Shown: piece after piece, positions 17,919 to 26,961 of the stretch
Position numbering within the stretch: the first letter of the stretch is position 1
How the letters are laid out: each line of letters starts with the position of its first letter
Assembly (NCBI GenBank): GCA_025454925.1
Contig: JALONM010000006.1
Location: 62,001 to 126,000, forward strand
Origin: Cytophagaceae bacterium
GTDB lineage: Bacteria > Bacteroidota > Bacteroidia > Cytophagales > Cytophagaceae
Reading direction: 5' to 3'
DNA length: 64,000 bases
Translations under genes and position numbers: made by a program
The notes under the pieces: model-generated
The model's database searches: none
Told to the model about the DNA's origin: nothing
Seen by the model: only the letters and a program-made list of their open reading frames with translations

Positions 17919-18774
17919 TTCTGACTCTGAATAATTTTACGAGTTTAGGTACATAATCTTCTGAGGTATCCACCCAGAGGTAATTCGCTTTGTTTTTTTT
18001 GCAAATTTCTTCCAGGAGATTTCTTTTCTCATCAAAAGAACGAGCAATTCTGTTCCTGAATCTTTTAGAGGAGGAATTCACCCAAATGGTTTTTTTTATT
18101 TCTTTGTCGTACAATGGGATGATTCCCAATTTAGGGAAATTAAATTCACGTCGGTCCGATAAATGAATGACTACCAAATCGTTTCTACGGGCAAGTGCCA
18201 CCAGGTTGGGTTCAAATTGTTCGTCGATGAAGTCTGAAATAAGTATCACCACACTTTTTCGCTTGATCAGGTTTAAGGCAAAGCGAATGGCTTTATTTAA
18301 GTTCGTGCGTATCGATTTGCTCTGCAATTCGAACATTCTTAGTAAAATGTTGTAGATATGTTTAATGCCTTTGTCGGGCTTAATGTAGAGTTCCTTCTGG
18401 TCGCTGAAACAGATCAATCCAACATGCGAATTTTCTTTCATCGCCGACATTGCCAATACACCAGTTATTTCTTTGGCCAATTCAATTTTCTTCTGGCCAC
18501 TTCTTCCGATTTCCTGTGAACCACTTACATCGAGAATAAAGAATACAAATTGTTCTTTTTCTTCCCGGAAGTTTTTAACAAATGTACCGTGTCCTTTCGC
18601 ACTTACGTTCCAGTCGATGGCACGAACGTCGTCCCCATACTGGTAATCGCGAACATCCGCAAACTCCAGCCCCGAGCCTTTAAATACGGATTGAAAATTT
18701 CCATGCATCCGGCTGTTAATAGTTCGCCGAATCTGTATTTCAATTTTTCTTAGTTTACGGAGAATTTCCTGCAT
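17899..18774 (-). CDS. DUF58 domain protein
   Basis: A 291-residue protein with the DUF58 hallmark GLEFADVRDYQYGDDVRAIDWNVSA near residues 35-60 (core DVRDYQYGDDVR), followed by a VWA-like fold with FILDVSGS and VVILISDF. It is the first gene of the operon and normally works with a MoxR AAA+ ATPase, which is absent directly upstream: the divergent gene there is ruvB. It is presumably cytoplasmic. A distant moxR outside the window is likely. Confidence 0.88.
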   Translation of the reverse strand: MQEILRKLRKIEIQIRRTINSRMHGNFQSVFKGSGLEFADVRDYQYGDDVRAIDWNVSAKGHGTFVKNFREEKEQFVFFILDVSGSQEIGRSGQKKIELAKEITGVLAMSAMKENSHVGLICFSDQKELYIKPDKGIKHIYNILLRMFELQSKSIRTNLNKAIRFALNLIKRKSVVILISDFIDEQFEPNLVALARRNDLVVIHLSDRREFNFPKLGIIPLYDKEIKKTIWVNSSSKRFRNRIARSFDEKRNLLEEICKKNKANYLWVDTSEDYVPKLVKLFRVRNAHLSS

Positions 18775-18890
18775 TTGGTCAGGAAGTTACAAAAATCTAC
18801 GCGGGTGTCAAAGCTTGCAAAGCTATTCCCAACGGCCCTGTTTAATAAGATAAAGAATGGATGGCTTCGATAATCTCCCGGAATAAGACA

Positions 18891-18920
18891 TTTGCCCCTC
18901 GGAAAAAATGCGTAAATTTA
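18891..18920 (+). promoter_or_regulatory. Candidate promoter for ruvB-queG
   Basis: TTTG (18891-18894), an 18-nt spacer and TAAATTTA (18913-18920), close to the Bacteroidota pattern TTTG-N19-TAnnTTTG. The ruvB ATG is 4 nt downstream, so the transcript would start at or next to the start codon. Confidence 0.45.
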
Positions 18921-18924
18921 CTGT

Positions 18925-19953
18925 ATGCGCGAAGATTATTTAAAATCCGACGACGAACATTTTTCACCTACGGATAAAGAGGTGGAGAAGGCTTTACGGC
19001 CTCTGAGTTTTGATGACTTTACCGGTCAGGATAGAATCGTTGAAAACCTTAAAATCTTTGTGAGTGCTGCCCGGCAGCGGGAAGAAGCGCTGGATCATGT
19101 TTTGCTGCATGGCCCTCCGGGATTAGGAAAAACTACCCTTTCTCATATTATAGCCAATGAGCTGGGATCATCGTTAAAACTAACTTCCGGACCGGTATTA
19201 GAAAAGCCGAGTGATTTGGCCGGATTGCTTACGAATCTCGATAAAAATGATGTTTTGTTTATCGATGAAATTCATCGCCTGAATCCTGTCGTGGAGGAAT
19301 ATTTGTATTCTGCCATGGAGGATTATAAAATAGACATCATGTTAGATTCGGGTCCGAATGCCCGCACCATACAAATCGGATTAAATCCTTTTACATTGAT
19401 AGGTGCCACCACCCGGGCAGGTTTGCTTACGGCACCGCTCAGGGCTCGCTTTGGCATTAATGCGCGCTTAGAATATTACGATGCGAAATTACTTACTTCC
19501 ATTGTGCATCGTTCTTCTGCTATTTTACAAACTCCAATTGTAGACGAAGCGGCATTCGAGATTGCACGAAGAAGTCGCGGTACTCCTCGTATAGCTAATA
19601 ATTTATTACGACGTACCCGCGATTTCGCCCAGGTAAAAGGAAATGGCACCATACAGTTGGAAATTGCCCGCATTGCGCTGCAAGCCTTGAATGTGGATGC
19701 ACACGGTCTCGATGAAATGGATATCCGTATTCTCACGACCATCATTGATAAATTTAAAGGTGGTCCGGTAGGCCTCACCACCATTGCCACCGCCTGCGGC
19801 GAGGAAGCGGAAACCATTGAAGAGGTATACGAACCTTTTCTTATTATGGAAGGCTATATTCAACGCACCCCCAGGGGAAGAGAAGCCACGCAGAAAGCCT
19901 ATCAGCATCTGGGCAGGAAACAATCGGGGAAAACAGGCACGCTGGAATTTTAG
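18925..19953 (+). CDS. ruvB: Holliday junction branch migration ATPase RuvB
   Basis: A 342-residue AAA+ motor that drives RuvA-bound Holliday junction migration. [12 protein letters not shown], Walker [10 protein letters not shown], Walker [11 protein letters not shown], sensor 1 [19 protein letters not shown] and the C-terminal winged-helix domain ([16 protein letters not shown]) are all present. Length is standard. It heads a run of same-strand genes (queG 2 bp downstream, DUF2459 4 bp after that). ruvA and ruvC are not in the window, which is common in Bacteroidota. Confidence 0.97.
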   Translation: MREDYLKSDDEHFSPTDKEVEKALRPLSFDDFTGQDRIVENLKIFVSAARQREEALDHVLLHGPPGLGKTTLSHIIANELGSSLKLTSGPVLEKPSDLAGLLTNLDKNDVLFIDEIHRLNPVVEEYLYSAMEDYKIDIMLDSGPNARTIQIGLNPFTLIGATTRAGLLTAPLRARFGINARLEYYDAKLLTSIVHRSSAILQTPIVDEAAFEIARRSRGTPRIANNLLRRTRDFAQVKGNGTIQLEIARIALQALNVDAHGLDEMDIRILTTIIDKFKGGPVGLTTIATACGEEAETIEEVYEPFLIMEGYIQRTPRGREATQKAYQHLGRKQSGKTGTLEF

Positions 19954-19955
19954 CT

Positions 19956-20903
19956 ATGCTGTCAAACTCATACCAGGGCTTGAGCCTATCGCAACGCATA
20001 AAATTAAAAGCACTGGACTTAGGCTTTGATTATTGCGGAATTTCAAAAGCTACGTTTCTAGAGCAGGAAGCTCCCCGCCTGGAGGAGTGGTTAAAACGCG
20101 GATATCAGGGCTCCATGGCATGGATGGAAAATCATTTTGACAAACGCCTGGATCCTCGCAAACTAGTGGAAGGAGCGAAGAGTGTCATTACCGTTCTCCT
20201 TAACTATTACCCGGAACAAACCCTCCAAGGTAATTTGAAAATTTCCCGCTATGCTTATGGTGATGATTACCATCAGGTGATAAAGGAAAAGCTGGCCGCA
20301 TTGTTAGCTGAAATACGTGCTCAGGCAGGAGAGGTGCAAGGCAGAGCCTTTGTAGATTCGGCGCCCGTTATGGATAAAGTATGGGCTGAACGCGCAGGAG
20401 CCGGTTGGGTTGGAAAGAACGCCAACCTGATTGTAAAAAAGGGAGGGAGTTATTTTTTTATAGGAGAATTGATCCTCGATTTGGAGCTGGATTACGATGG
20501 GCCCATCGGAGATTATTGCGGAACGTGCCGGCGTTGTATGGATGCCTGCCCTACCCAAGCCATCACCGAGCCATACGTGGTCGATGGTAGTAAGTGTATC
20601 TCCTATTTGACCATCGAATTAAAAGATCAGATTAACGAAACGTTTCAAGGGCAAATGGATAACTGGGTGTATGGTTGTGATGTTTGTCAGGAAGTTTGCC
20701 CATGGAATAGATTTGCTCAGGCACACCAGACTCCGGAGTTTTTGCCCTCTGAAGCCTTGCAGCAATTGTCCAGTCAGGATTTTAAAGAAATAACGGAAGA
20801 GTTGTTTAAAACCGTTTTTAAAGAAAGTGCCGTGAAGCGAACCAAATGGAAAGGGTTTGTGAGAAATATTAGTTTCGTAAATTCCGGTAGTAACGAAGTG
20901 TAA
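19956..20903 (+). CDS. queG: Epoxyqueuosine reductase QueG
   Basis: A 315-residue cobalamin- and [4Fe-4S]-dependent enzyme that reduces epoxyqueuosine in tRNA to queuosine, the last step of the pathway. The ferredoxin-like part has [15 protein letters not shown] and [11 protein letters not shown], supplying two 4Fe-4S clusters; the N-terminal region has the [11 protein letters not shown] and [13 protein letters not shown] segments. Shorter than the approximately 380-residue E. coli protein, as in many Bacteroidota forms lacking the C-terminal HEAT-like extension. Its start is 2 bp after the ruvB stop, so it is co-transcribed. queE lies at 27507-28121, so two steps of queuosine synthesis are in the window. 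Confidence 0.93.
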   Translation: MLSNSYQGLSLSQRIKLKALDLGFDYCGISKATFLEQEAPRLEEWLKRGYQGSMAWMENHFDKRLDPRKLVEGAKSVITVLLNYYPEQTLQGNLKISRYAYGDDYHQVIKEKLAALLAEIRAQAGEVQGRAFVDSAPVMDKVWAERAGAGWVGKNANLIVKKGGSYFFIGELILDLELDYDGPIGDYCGTCRRCMDACPTQAITEPYVVDGSKCISYLTIELKDQINETFQGQMDNWVYGCDVCQEVCPWNRFAQAHQTPEFLPSEALQQLSSQDFKEITEELFKTVFKESAVKRTKWKGFVRNISFVNSGSNEV

Positions 20904-20907
20904 AGGT

Positions 20908-21624
20908 ATGGATCAACGGGTGCAACAGTTTGTGGATTTTTTTCGAAGAAAGTGGAAATCCTGGTTTCGTTTCTTAGGATGGGTGCTTGTAATTCCATGC
21001 ATCGTTGTGGCAATCTATTTTGTGTCGGCAGGAATAGGGACGCTCTGGCCAATCAATGGGGCATTCCCTGAGGAAAATGAAAATTCCGTTCTCATTTTTG
21101 TTCGTAGCAATGGAGTGCATACGGATTTGGTAGTACCGGTTGAGTCTCCACAATATTCCTGGAGGCGTCAACTGGATCTTTCATTGTTTAAGCATCCGAA
21201 CGCGCCATACCTGAGCATAGGTTGGGGAGATAAAGGCTTTTATTTGCATACGCCGGAATGGAAAGATTTAAAATTTTCTACAGCATGCAAAGCGGCTTTC
21301 TGGCTTTCTACTTCTGCGATGCACTTAAGCACCAGCGCCATGCCGCTAGAGTCGGAGACTTGCAAGCCCATACGTCTCAGTCAGGAGCAATATCAATCCT
21401 TATGTCAATACATACATAAGCAATTTCAACGAAACGAAAATCAACAAGTATTGCCTATTCATGGTCATCACTATGCTGGTTCCGATGATTATTTTTTTGA
21501 AGCCGAAGGGACTTACAGTTTTTTAAATACTTGTAACTGCTGGGCCAATAATGGACTGAAGGCAGCTCGTGTAACAACCGCAGCCTGGGCGCCATTTGAT
21601 TGGTGTATTTTTTATCATCGATGA
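20908..21624 (+). CDS. DUF2459 (TIGR02117-type) membrane-anchored protein
   Basis: A 238-residue protein with one N-terminal TM helix (about 20-45) and a periplasmic domain containing SNGVHTDLVVPV, SIGWGDKGFYLHTPEW and the C-terminal NTCNCWANNGLKAAR. These conserved Cys/His-bearing segments mark the DUF2459 family, whose function is unknown. It begins 4 bp after queG and is probably co-transcribed with ruvB-queG. Family members are around 200-240 residues, so it is complete. Confidence 0.82.
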   Translation: MDQRVQQFVDFFRRKWKSWFRFLGWVLVIPCIVVAIYFVSAGIGTLWPINGAFPEENENSVLIFVRSNGVHTDLVVPVESPQYSWRRQLDLSLFKHPNAPYLSIGWGDKGFYLHTPEWKDLKFSTACKAAFWLSTSAMHLSTSAMPLESETCKPIRLSQEQYQSLCQYIHKQFQRNENQQVLPIHGHHYAGSDDYFFEAEGTYSFLNTCNCWANNGLKAARVTTAAWAPFDWCIFYHR

Positions 21625-21660
21625 ACGTGATGGATATTGTAACTAAATGTGCTCTTCGCA

Positions 21661-22185
21661 ATGAAAAAGATTCTAATGATACTGGCCTCTGAACGTTTTA
21701 GAGATATCGAATACATCACACCTCGCGCATTTTTCGAAGCCGCGGGTTGTGAGGTACATACCACCTCTACTACGTTGAAGAGTACCGGAAGATTCGGTTT
21801 TCAGGTCCATCATCCCATGGTGCTTTCTGATGTGAAGCCCGATGATTACCAAGGTGTTTTTTTAGTAGGAGGAATCGGATCCTTGCAATACCTGGAAGAC
21901 GAACAGGCTAAGAAAATTGTCCATTCATTTTATGTGCAAAAGAAGCCGGTTGCGGCCATCTGTGCAGCTCCCAGAAATTTATTGCATTGGGGAATGTTGA
22001 AAGGGAAAATGGTAACCGGGCACAACGGTGACGGAAGTTTTTATGCTTTTGCGTTGCAGCATGGAGCGCATCCTATGGTCGAACAAACTACGGTGTTTGA
22101 TGGCGGTATTCTAACCGGTAATGGTCCGGAAGCATCGGAAGAATGTGCTTTGAAATTTTTGGATTTATTGCAAGAAGCCAACTAG
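21661..22185 (+). CDS. DJ-1/PfpI family protein
   Basis: A 174-residue class I glutamine amidotransferase-like protein. The nucleophile-elbow Cys is in AAICAAPRNLL (about C101), preceded by VFLVGGIGSLQYL; the C-terminus has TGNGPEASEECALKFLDLL. Family members are chaperones, deglycases or glyoxalases, and the exact activity is not predictable. I start at MKKILMILAS (21661); a Met four codons upstream is also in frame. The stop codon sits in the loop of a perfect 16-bp inverted repeat that probably terminates transcription. Confidence 0.88.
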   Translation: MKKILMILASERFRDIEYITPRAFFEAAGCEVHTTSTTLKSTGRFGFQVHHPMVLSDVKPDDYQGVFLVGGIGSLQYLEDEQAKKIVHSFYVQKKPVAAICAAPRNLLHWGMLKGKMVTGHNGDGSFYAFALQHGAHPMVEQTTVFDGGILTGNGPEASEECALKFLDLLQEAN

Positions 22186-22200
22186 GCTTCTTGCAATAAA
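22164..22200. terminator. Perfect 16-bp palindrome spanning the DJ-1 stop codon
   Basis: Arms at 22164-22179 and 22185-22200 pair perfectly around a 5-nt loop (AACTA, which with the next G includes the TAG stop). It lies between convergent genes and is symmetrical, so it could act for both strands. There is no U tract after either arm. Confidence 0.7.
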
Positions 22201-22215
22201 CCAGAGTGGAACTAC

Positions 22216-22926
22216 TTATTGAGCTTCTAGTTTTGCTCCGCCACTGGTGCTTACATCGCGTTGCGATGGGTTGCCTTTGTAGGCTAGTTTACTGCCTCCG
22301 GATAAGCGGACTTTGAGTTGATTGCTTACTTCTATTTCCCCTTTGGATCCTCCCGAACCATCTGCATTCAAAGATGCAGTCTTCAGTCCAAAGGCCTGTA
22401 GCTTGGCTCCACCACTCATATTCAAATTGAAATCTTCGGCGGTTCCCTCCAGCGAAATCTTGGCACCTCCGCTGATTTCTGCCTCAATAGTGGAGTATCG
22501 GAAGTTGCCTTCGATTTTGCCACCACCACTGGCTTCCAGTGCAAGACGATTTCCGCTGAAGACTTCGCTGCTGAAGGAGGCTCCTCCTGAGGCATCCAGG
22601 CCTTGTAATTCCGGCATGGTGATTTCCACTTCAATGGGCTGATCGCAATGGCAATGTTTCCAGTGTAATTTAAAGCGCAAGGTTTCACCCGATTGATCTG
22701 CCACGATGTCGTTGAGAATTCGCTCTTGTGCAGTGATTTTTACACTGTAAACGTCTCCTTTTCGGATGCGGACATGAAAGTTTCCGCCTGCTTCAATGTT
22801 TTTAAATCCTGATCGCTCCATTGTTTTTGATTCCATCTCGCGGGAACCGCCACCGCATTTGCGACAAGAGCTTAGGCTTACCAATATAAAGGCTGCTAAT
22901 AATGTAGAAAATGGTATAAGTTTCAT
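22216..22926 (-). CDS. DUF2807 (GIN-domain) lipoprotein
   Basis: About 236 residues. A lipoprotein signal (MKLIPFSTLLAAFILVSLSSC) puts it in the envelope. The mature part is a DUF2807 right-handed beta-helix with repeated GGASF/GGGKI/GGAKI/GGSK turns (SGG motif about every 20 residues), typical of putative auto-transporter adhesin 'head GIN' proteins. The function is unknown; a surface-exposed structural or adhesive role is inferred. The start at 22926 rather than 22953 gives a normal signal peptide. It appears monocistronic and convergent with the DJ-1 gene. Confidence 0.85.
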   Translation of the reverse strand: MKLIPFSTLLAAFILVSLSSCRKCGGGSREMESKTMERSGFKNIEAGGNFHVRIRKGDVYSVKITAQERILNDIVADQSGETLRFKLHWKHCHCDQPIEVEITMPELQGLDASGGASFSSEVFSGNRLALEASGGGKIEGNFRYSTIEAEISGGAKISLEGTAEDFNLNMSGGAKLQAFGLKTASLNADGSGGSKGEIEVSNQLKVRLSGGSKLAYKGNPSQRDVSTSGGAKLEAQ

Positions 22927-23113
22927 AGTTGTATTCATTTGAGTGTATGACAAAGGCAGTAGAGTGAACCCCTATGTCGGCAAAAAAAAAATCTGGCTGT
23001 TGCCCAATTGCCAATCAAATTCATGGAGGCGATTACGCACTATTCAAGCTTGTAGTTCGAGGTAAAACTTCTTGATTTTGTGTACCTTCGTACTCTTTCC
23101 GTGATAAATAGAA

Positions 23114-23791
23114 ATGCGTATGATTCGATTGTATAAAAAGTACAAGAAGTGGATGTGGACGATCGTGGGAGGAACTTTTTTAATCATGCTCCTATGTCAG
23201 TTCTGGGTGTGGCAAGTTTCCTCCGGTCATCTCTTTCATCGTGTCGAAGACTTGCCATCTGCCTATACCGTCATGGTGTTGGGAGCCCGGGTGCATCCTT
23301 CGGGTCCTTCCATCATTCTGCGCGATCGTCTGGATAAAGCCCTGGAAGCATACCGCAGGGGAAAGGCCAAACGATTTCTTCTCACGGGCGATCATGGGCA
23401 AAAGGAATACGATGAAGTCAATGCCATGATGGATTATTTGGTGAAAAAAGGAGTTCCTTCCAGCGATATTTTCTTGGATCATGCCGGCTTTGATACCTAT
23501 AATTCCATGGCCAGGGCAAAACAAATTTTTGAAGTAGATTCACTGGTAGTAGTAACACAGGAATTTCATTTGGCACGCAGCGTGTTTATCGCGCGCAGCA
23601 AAGGCCTGCATGCTGTTGGGTTGGTAGCAGATAAAAATCCCTATAAAACGATTTATTATTTATGGTTCAGGGAATCTCTGGCACGCGTAAAAGCCTCTAT
23701 GGAAGTGTTGTTTCAACAATCGCCCGTTTATTTAGGGGAGAAAATACCGATTACCGGCGATAGCCAAAAAAGTTACGACCAGAAGCGTTGA
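23114..23791 (+). CDS. SanA/YdcF-like DUF218 membrane protein
   Basis: A 225-residue protein with one N-terminal TM helix (about 13-34) and a DUF218 domain: YTVMVLGARVHPSG, LLTGDHG, FLDHAGFDTYNSMARAK and VTQEFHLARSVFIA. This matches SanA (vancomycin exclusion) of Enterobacteria, an inner-membrane protein affecting envelope permeability. A TACCTTCG box at 23083-23090 may be its -7 element. The AT-rich ATPase-HNH module begins just beyond its stop, on the other strand. Confidence 0.87.
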   Translation: MRMIRLYKKYKKWMWTIVGGTFLIMLLCQFWVWQVSSGHLFHRVEDLPSAYTVMVLGARVHPSGPSIILRDRLDKALEAYRRGKAKRFLLTGDHGQKEYDEVNAMMDYLVKKGVPSSDIFLDHAGFDTYNSMARAKQIFEVDSLVVVTQEFHLARSVFIARSKGLHAVGLVADKNPYKTIYYLWFRESLARVKASMEVLFQQSPVYLGEKIPITGDSQKSYDQKR

Positions 23792-23905
23792 ATAGTAGAC
23801 CTTCTCTTGAGCCAACACTTACAATAGTTTCTGGTGTTGTTGACATTCTCTATGCTATTCTGATTGGTTAATATAATTATTTATTATCGTATTTTTTAAA
23901 GCCTG

Positions 23906-24964
23906 TTATTTTTCAGAAAAAAACTTTCTTAAATTTTCCAATAAACCTGTTTCTTCAGCTATATCTCTTTTCAGCTTAGAAAGAACGGTTTTTCCGAAAT
24001 CTTTAGGATCAAGATGACTTTGAAATAGTTGAACATATAGTTCTTCTTTGCTGTTGTACAATCCATCCAAACTTTTATATAAACCCTTCAGAATAGATTT
24101 GTTGTAATGCCTGCAAGTATTATAAAGCTGAATAACTTCAGGATAATGTTCCTTGTAAATTTCATTCAATTTAAACAATGAAATATTACCCTCTGCTTGT
24201 CTTGAATAGGGATAAGATACATCAGTATGGTCTTCCAAGAATAAGTTATCTTTAACGTATTTTTCTAGACCATTCTTTGGAATTCCATCCACAAGTTCAC
24301 CTTCTTTGATAAATCGAAATTTAAATTCCGTCTCAAATCCACTTATAACTGGATGAAGATGAGAATTTATGTCAATATGGGTTTTACCTTTAAGTGTACT
24401 GTTGCAGGTATAGCAAGAAGGGATTAGGTTATAAAGTGAAAGTGCTAGAAACGGATATTTGCCTTTATCGTAAAAGTGATCTAATGTTGGTCGAGTAATT
24501 AATTCATTTTCGTTAACAACAGTAAAAGTAAAGTTTCGATTACAATATGGACAAACTCGTATATCTAACTTTTCACAAAATGTGTACGCGTTCCATTGCC
24601 ATAAATCTTTTCTTATAAAATTTGTATATGAGAATACCTCATTTAATTGTGGCTTAATTGTTTCAATGATTCGGTGAAAGGGATAAGTATTTTCAAAATC
24701 AAATATTACGTCTTTTATTGTTTCCGGCTTACCGATTAGAATTTTATCAATGTTTTTAGATAGAAATGAATAAGTTCCTTTTGTGTGAACGAAATTTATA
24801 TGCTCTAGAAGATTACTATAGGTATTAATTGTTCGGTCTTCAGAATGCCAATGATCGAGTAAATCGTTAATTTTGTTTTTAAGTTGATCAACAATTCTTT
24901 GTTTGAAAAACTCCAAATGTTGCTTCTCCAGCGCTTGATATTTCAAACTATCTATTCTTATCAT
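23906..24964 (-). CDS. HNH endonuclease of a Septu-like ATPase-HNH module
   Basis: A 352-residue protein. A zinc knuckle CPYC (C138, C141) precedes the HNH core: LDHFYDKGKYPFLALSLYNL (D162, H163, N179) and IPSCYTCNSTLKG (C184, C187, N188), a Cys4-zinc HNH nuclease. The N-terminal 130 and C-terminal 150 residues are helical and not recognised. It overlaps the ATPase gene upstream by 17 bp, so they form a two-gene operon. An ATPase plus HNH pair of this order is the plan of Septu (PtuA-PtuB) anti-phage systems; this nuclease is longer than typical PtuB. Base composition is clearly more AT-rich than in the flanking genes, suggesting acquisition. Confidence 0.82.
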   Translation of the reverse strand: MIRIDSLKYQALEKQHLEFFKQRIVDQLKNKINDLLDHWHSEDRTINTYSNLLEHINFVHTKGTYSFLSKNIDKILIGKPETIKDVIFDFENTYPFHRIIETIKPQLNEVFSYTNFIRKDLWQWNAYTFCEKLDIRVCPYCNRNFTFTVVNENELITRPTLDHFYDKGKYPFLALSLYNLIPSCYTCNSTLKGKTHIDINSHLHPVISGFETEFKFRFIKEGELVDGIPKNGLEKYVKDNLFLEDHTDVSYPYSRQAEGNISLFKLNEIYKEHYPEVIQLYNTCRHYNKSILKGLYKSLDGLYNSKEELYVQLFQSHLDPKDFGKTVLSKLKRDIAEETGLLENLRKFFSEK

Positions 24965-26564
24965 TTTTTTTAGCTAGCATTTCATTCAATTTATTTCGAA
25001 TAAGCGGCTCACCAATAAGCGCTATAATTTGGCTGATAGTTTTGGAATTAATAGAAGGGTCATCGCAAGTTCCATCTTTGATAAATTTAATACAGTTCTT
25101 GATTTTCGACTTGGCAAAATCCCCTATAAATGCTCCTTCAATAAAGAAAGCATCTTCGTACAAGGTTCCTATGTTTTCCGCAAATGTTCTTTGTTGACGT
25201 ATTGCAACATCGGACTTGTTTCCTCTTTTCATAAAAATTACATTTTTATTTGGAATGTCAGATAGTTGTAATGGTGAATGAGTTGCAATAAAGAGTTGGA
25301 TTTTTGTCGTTGGGAAGATTTGATTAAAGGCTTTCAAGATTTCATTAAATAATCCGATTTGCCAAATCGGGTGTAAATAAATATCTATTTCATCTATCAT
25401 AACCCAAATCTTATCTGCATTTCTAAAATTCCACTTTTTGGAGTATAAGCTAGAGTAAATATTTAGATATTGTTGTTGACCGGTACTTAATCGATTACGA
25501 AATTTTATAAATGTATCATATTTCATGTTACTAAAGGGAGTTAAATTTCTCACAAATTGTAAACATTCATATGGCTCCATTTGCCATTGCATTAATATAA
25601 TGACATCATATAAGCTCGTACCAATACTGGCATTTGTACTAAGCATTCTTACACTAAATTTTTCTGAATTAAGGAAATCGTAAAGCGTTCGAAAATGTTT
25701 TACAAAATCAAAAGAAACTTCCTCTTCAATTGAATCTAGAAAATTCTTAACAGTATCTGCACTTTTAATCGAATTAAGAATGATCTCGTGAGCATTTTCA
25801 TTATCTATTTTGCCATTACAAACGATAACAACAAGTAAAACTTCTGCAAGTATTGTTGTATCTTCAATATTGAAACGGTCATTTGAGCTTTCATTCTTTG
25901 AATTAGTAATCCTATTCAGGAGACTTTTAATCCATAATGAATTTGCTATTTTTTTATAATTTGAATCAGATGTATTCTCCTGATTGAATAAATCTAACCA
26001 AACATCAACTGAATATTGCATCTCTCCAAAATGTGGGTGATCACCATAATCATTTAGAAATTGTAGTTCCTGTTCTATAAATCGTTGATCCTTACTTACA
26101 CTTAAAGAAATATTCGATTCTTTCGACCAGAACATAGATTCACTCCTGTCATTATGAAGAATAATCTTGTTCAAATTGTTGAACCATACTACATTTTGTC
26201 CTTCTCCAAACGGTCGTTCTTCTACTTTTATCCCATCTATTAGAATCTTTTTGCCGTGTGGTCGAAAAAAGATTATCTCACCATTTTCGTTCTTTACCAA
26301 GTACATCCCTCGAAAATGAATATTACCCCCAACAAAATTGTATATGGACTTAAGAATAGTCGATTTCCCCACTCCATTTTCCCCTACTAGAAAGGATACA
26401 TTAATAATATGATCACCAAAAAAATCTTTGATGCGTCGATTATATTCCGTTATTGTTAGCTTATTGTTTTTTTCGTCAAAATTGAATTTGTATTCATCTG
26501 AGAATACAAATTCTTCATTTTGCAAACCTCGATAATCAAATACGTAGAGATATAGTAGTTCCAT
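24948..26564 (-). CDS. ABC/SMC-type AAA ATPase of the same module (PtuA-like)
   Basis: A 538-residue ATPase: Walker A GENGVGKST (61-69), an ABC-like signature RLSTGQQQYL (about 357), Walker B WVMIDEIDIYLHP (about 385) and the switch motif ATHSPLQL (about 428), i.e. the AAA_21/OLD-like fold without a long coiled-coil arm. No TOPRIM domain is seen at the C-terminus, which argues against an OLD-family nuclease. The partner nuclease is the downstream HNH protein. Such ATPases usually gate their effector nuclease during infection; that is inference here. AT-rich like its partner. Confidence 0.85.
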   Translation of the reverse strand: MELLYLYVFDYRGLQNEEFVFSDEYKFNFDEKNNKLTITEYNRRIKDFFGDHIINVSFLVGENGVGKSTILKSIYNFVGGNIHFRGMYLVKNENGEIIFFRPHGKKILIDGIKVEERPFGEGQNVVWFNNLNKIILHNDRSESMFWSKESNISLSVSKDQRFIEQELQFLNDYGDHPHFGEMQYSVDVWLDLFNQENTSDSNYKKIANSLWIKSLLNRITNSKNESSNDRFNIEDTTILAEVLLVVIVCNGKIDNENAHEIILNSIKSADTVKNFLDSIEEEVSFDFVKHFRTLYDFLNSEKFSVRMLSTNASIGTSLYDVIILMQWQMEPYECLQFVRNLTPFSNMKYDTFIKFRNRLSTGQQQYLNIYSSLYSKKWNFRNADKIWVMIDEIDIYLHPIWQIGLFNEILKAFNQIFPTTKIQLFIATHSPLQLSDIPNKNVIFMKRGNKSDVAIRQQRTFAENIGTLYEDAFFIEGAFIGDFAKSKIKNCIKFIKDGTCDDPSINSKTISQIIALIGEPLIRNKLNEMLAKKNDKNR

Positions 26565-26961
26565 TAAAAATGAAAAAATGTCTTCTTAAGATAGAAAAAT
26601 ATTTTCGCAGAACTATTTCGTTAGCTTTTTAATTCAAATGCTGTTCGAGATTTGTAATTTCGAATCCAGGGAATGTTTGTTTAGTTGGTTCTCCATGTTG
26701 GTAAGGGGGCGTCAATAAACAAAAATAGCGGATTTCAGCCGCCAGTCATTCAGTATAAAGTCGTAATTGGATTCGGATTAAAGTACTAATTTGTGAGATT
26801 TAAGAGTTTGTCGTCTGCATTTGAATTTGTCCGATTAAAGGATGGGTAGGATTTCTTTCAGAATAAAATTGTCTGATAAATCCTTTCATTTGGAGAATCC
26901 TAGTTCAGGAATTTTAAGGAGAGTCAATTAATTATTAAAAATTAAAATCCATCAGCTTGCA
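26565..26961. other. Non-coding gap beside the ATPase-HNH module
   Basis: 397 bp with no gene longer than about 60 codons and no RNA or repeat that I recognise. It must hold the promoter of the ATPase-HNH operon. It contains a short GC-richer patch near 26700-26745 inside AT-rich sequence. No flanking direct repeats or integrase are visible. Confidence 0.5.

Noticed and set aside
24948-26564. OLD-family (Gabija-like) nuclease
   Set aside because: No TOPRIM motif is seen after the ATPase domain, and the partner is an HNH protein, not a UvrD-like helicase.
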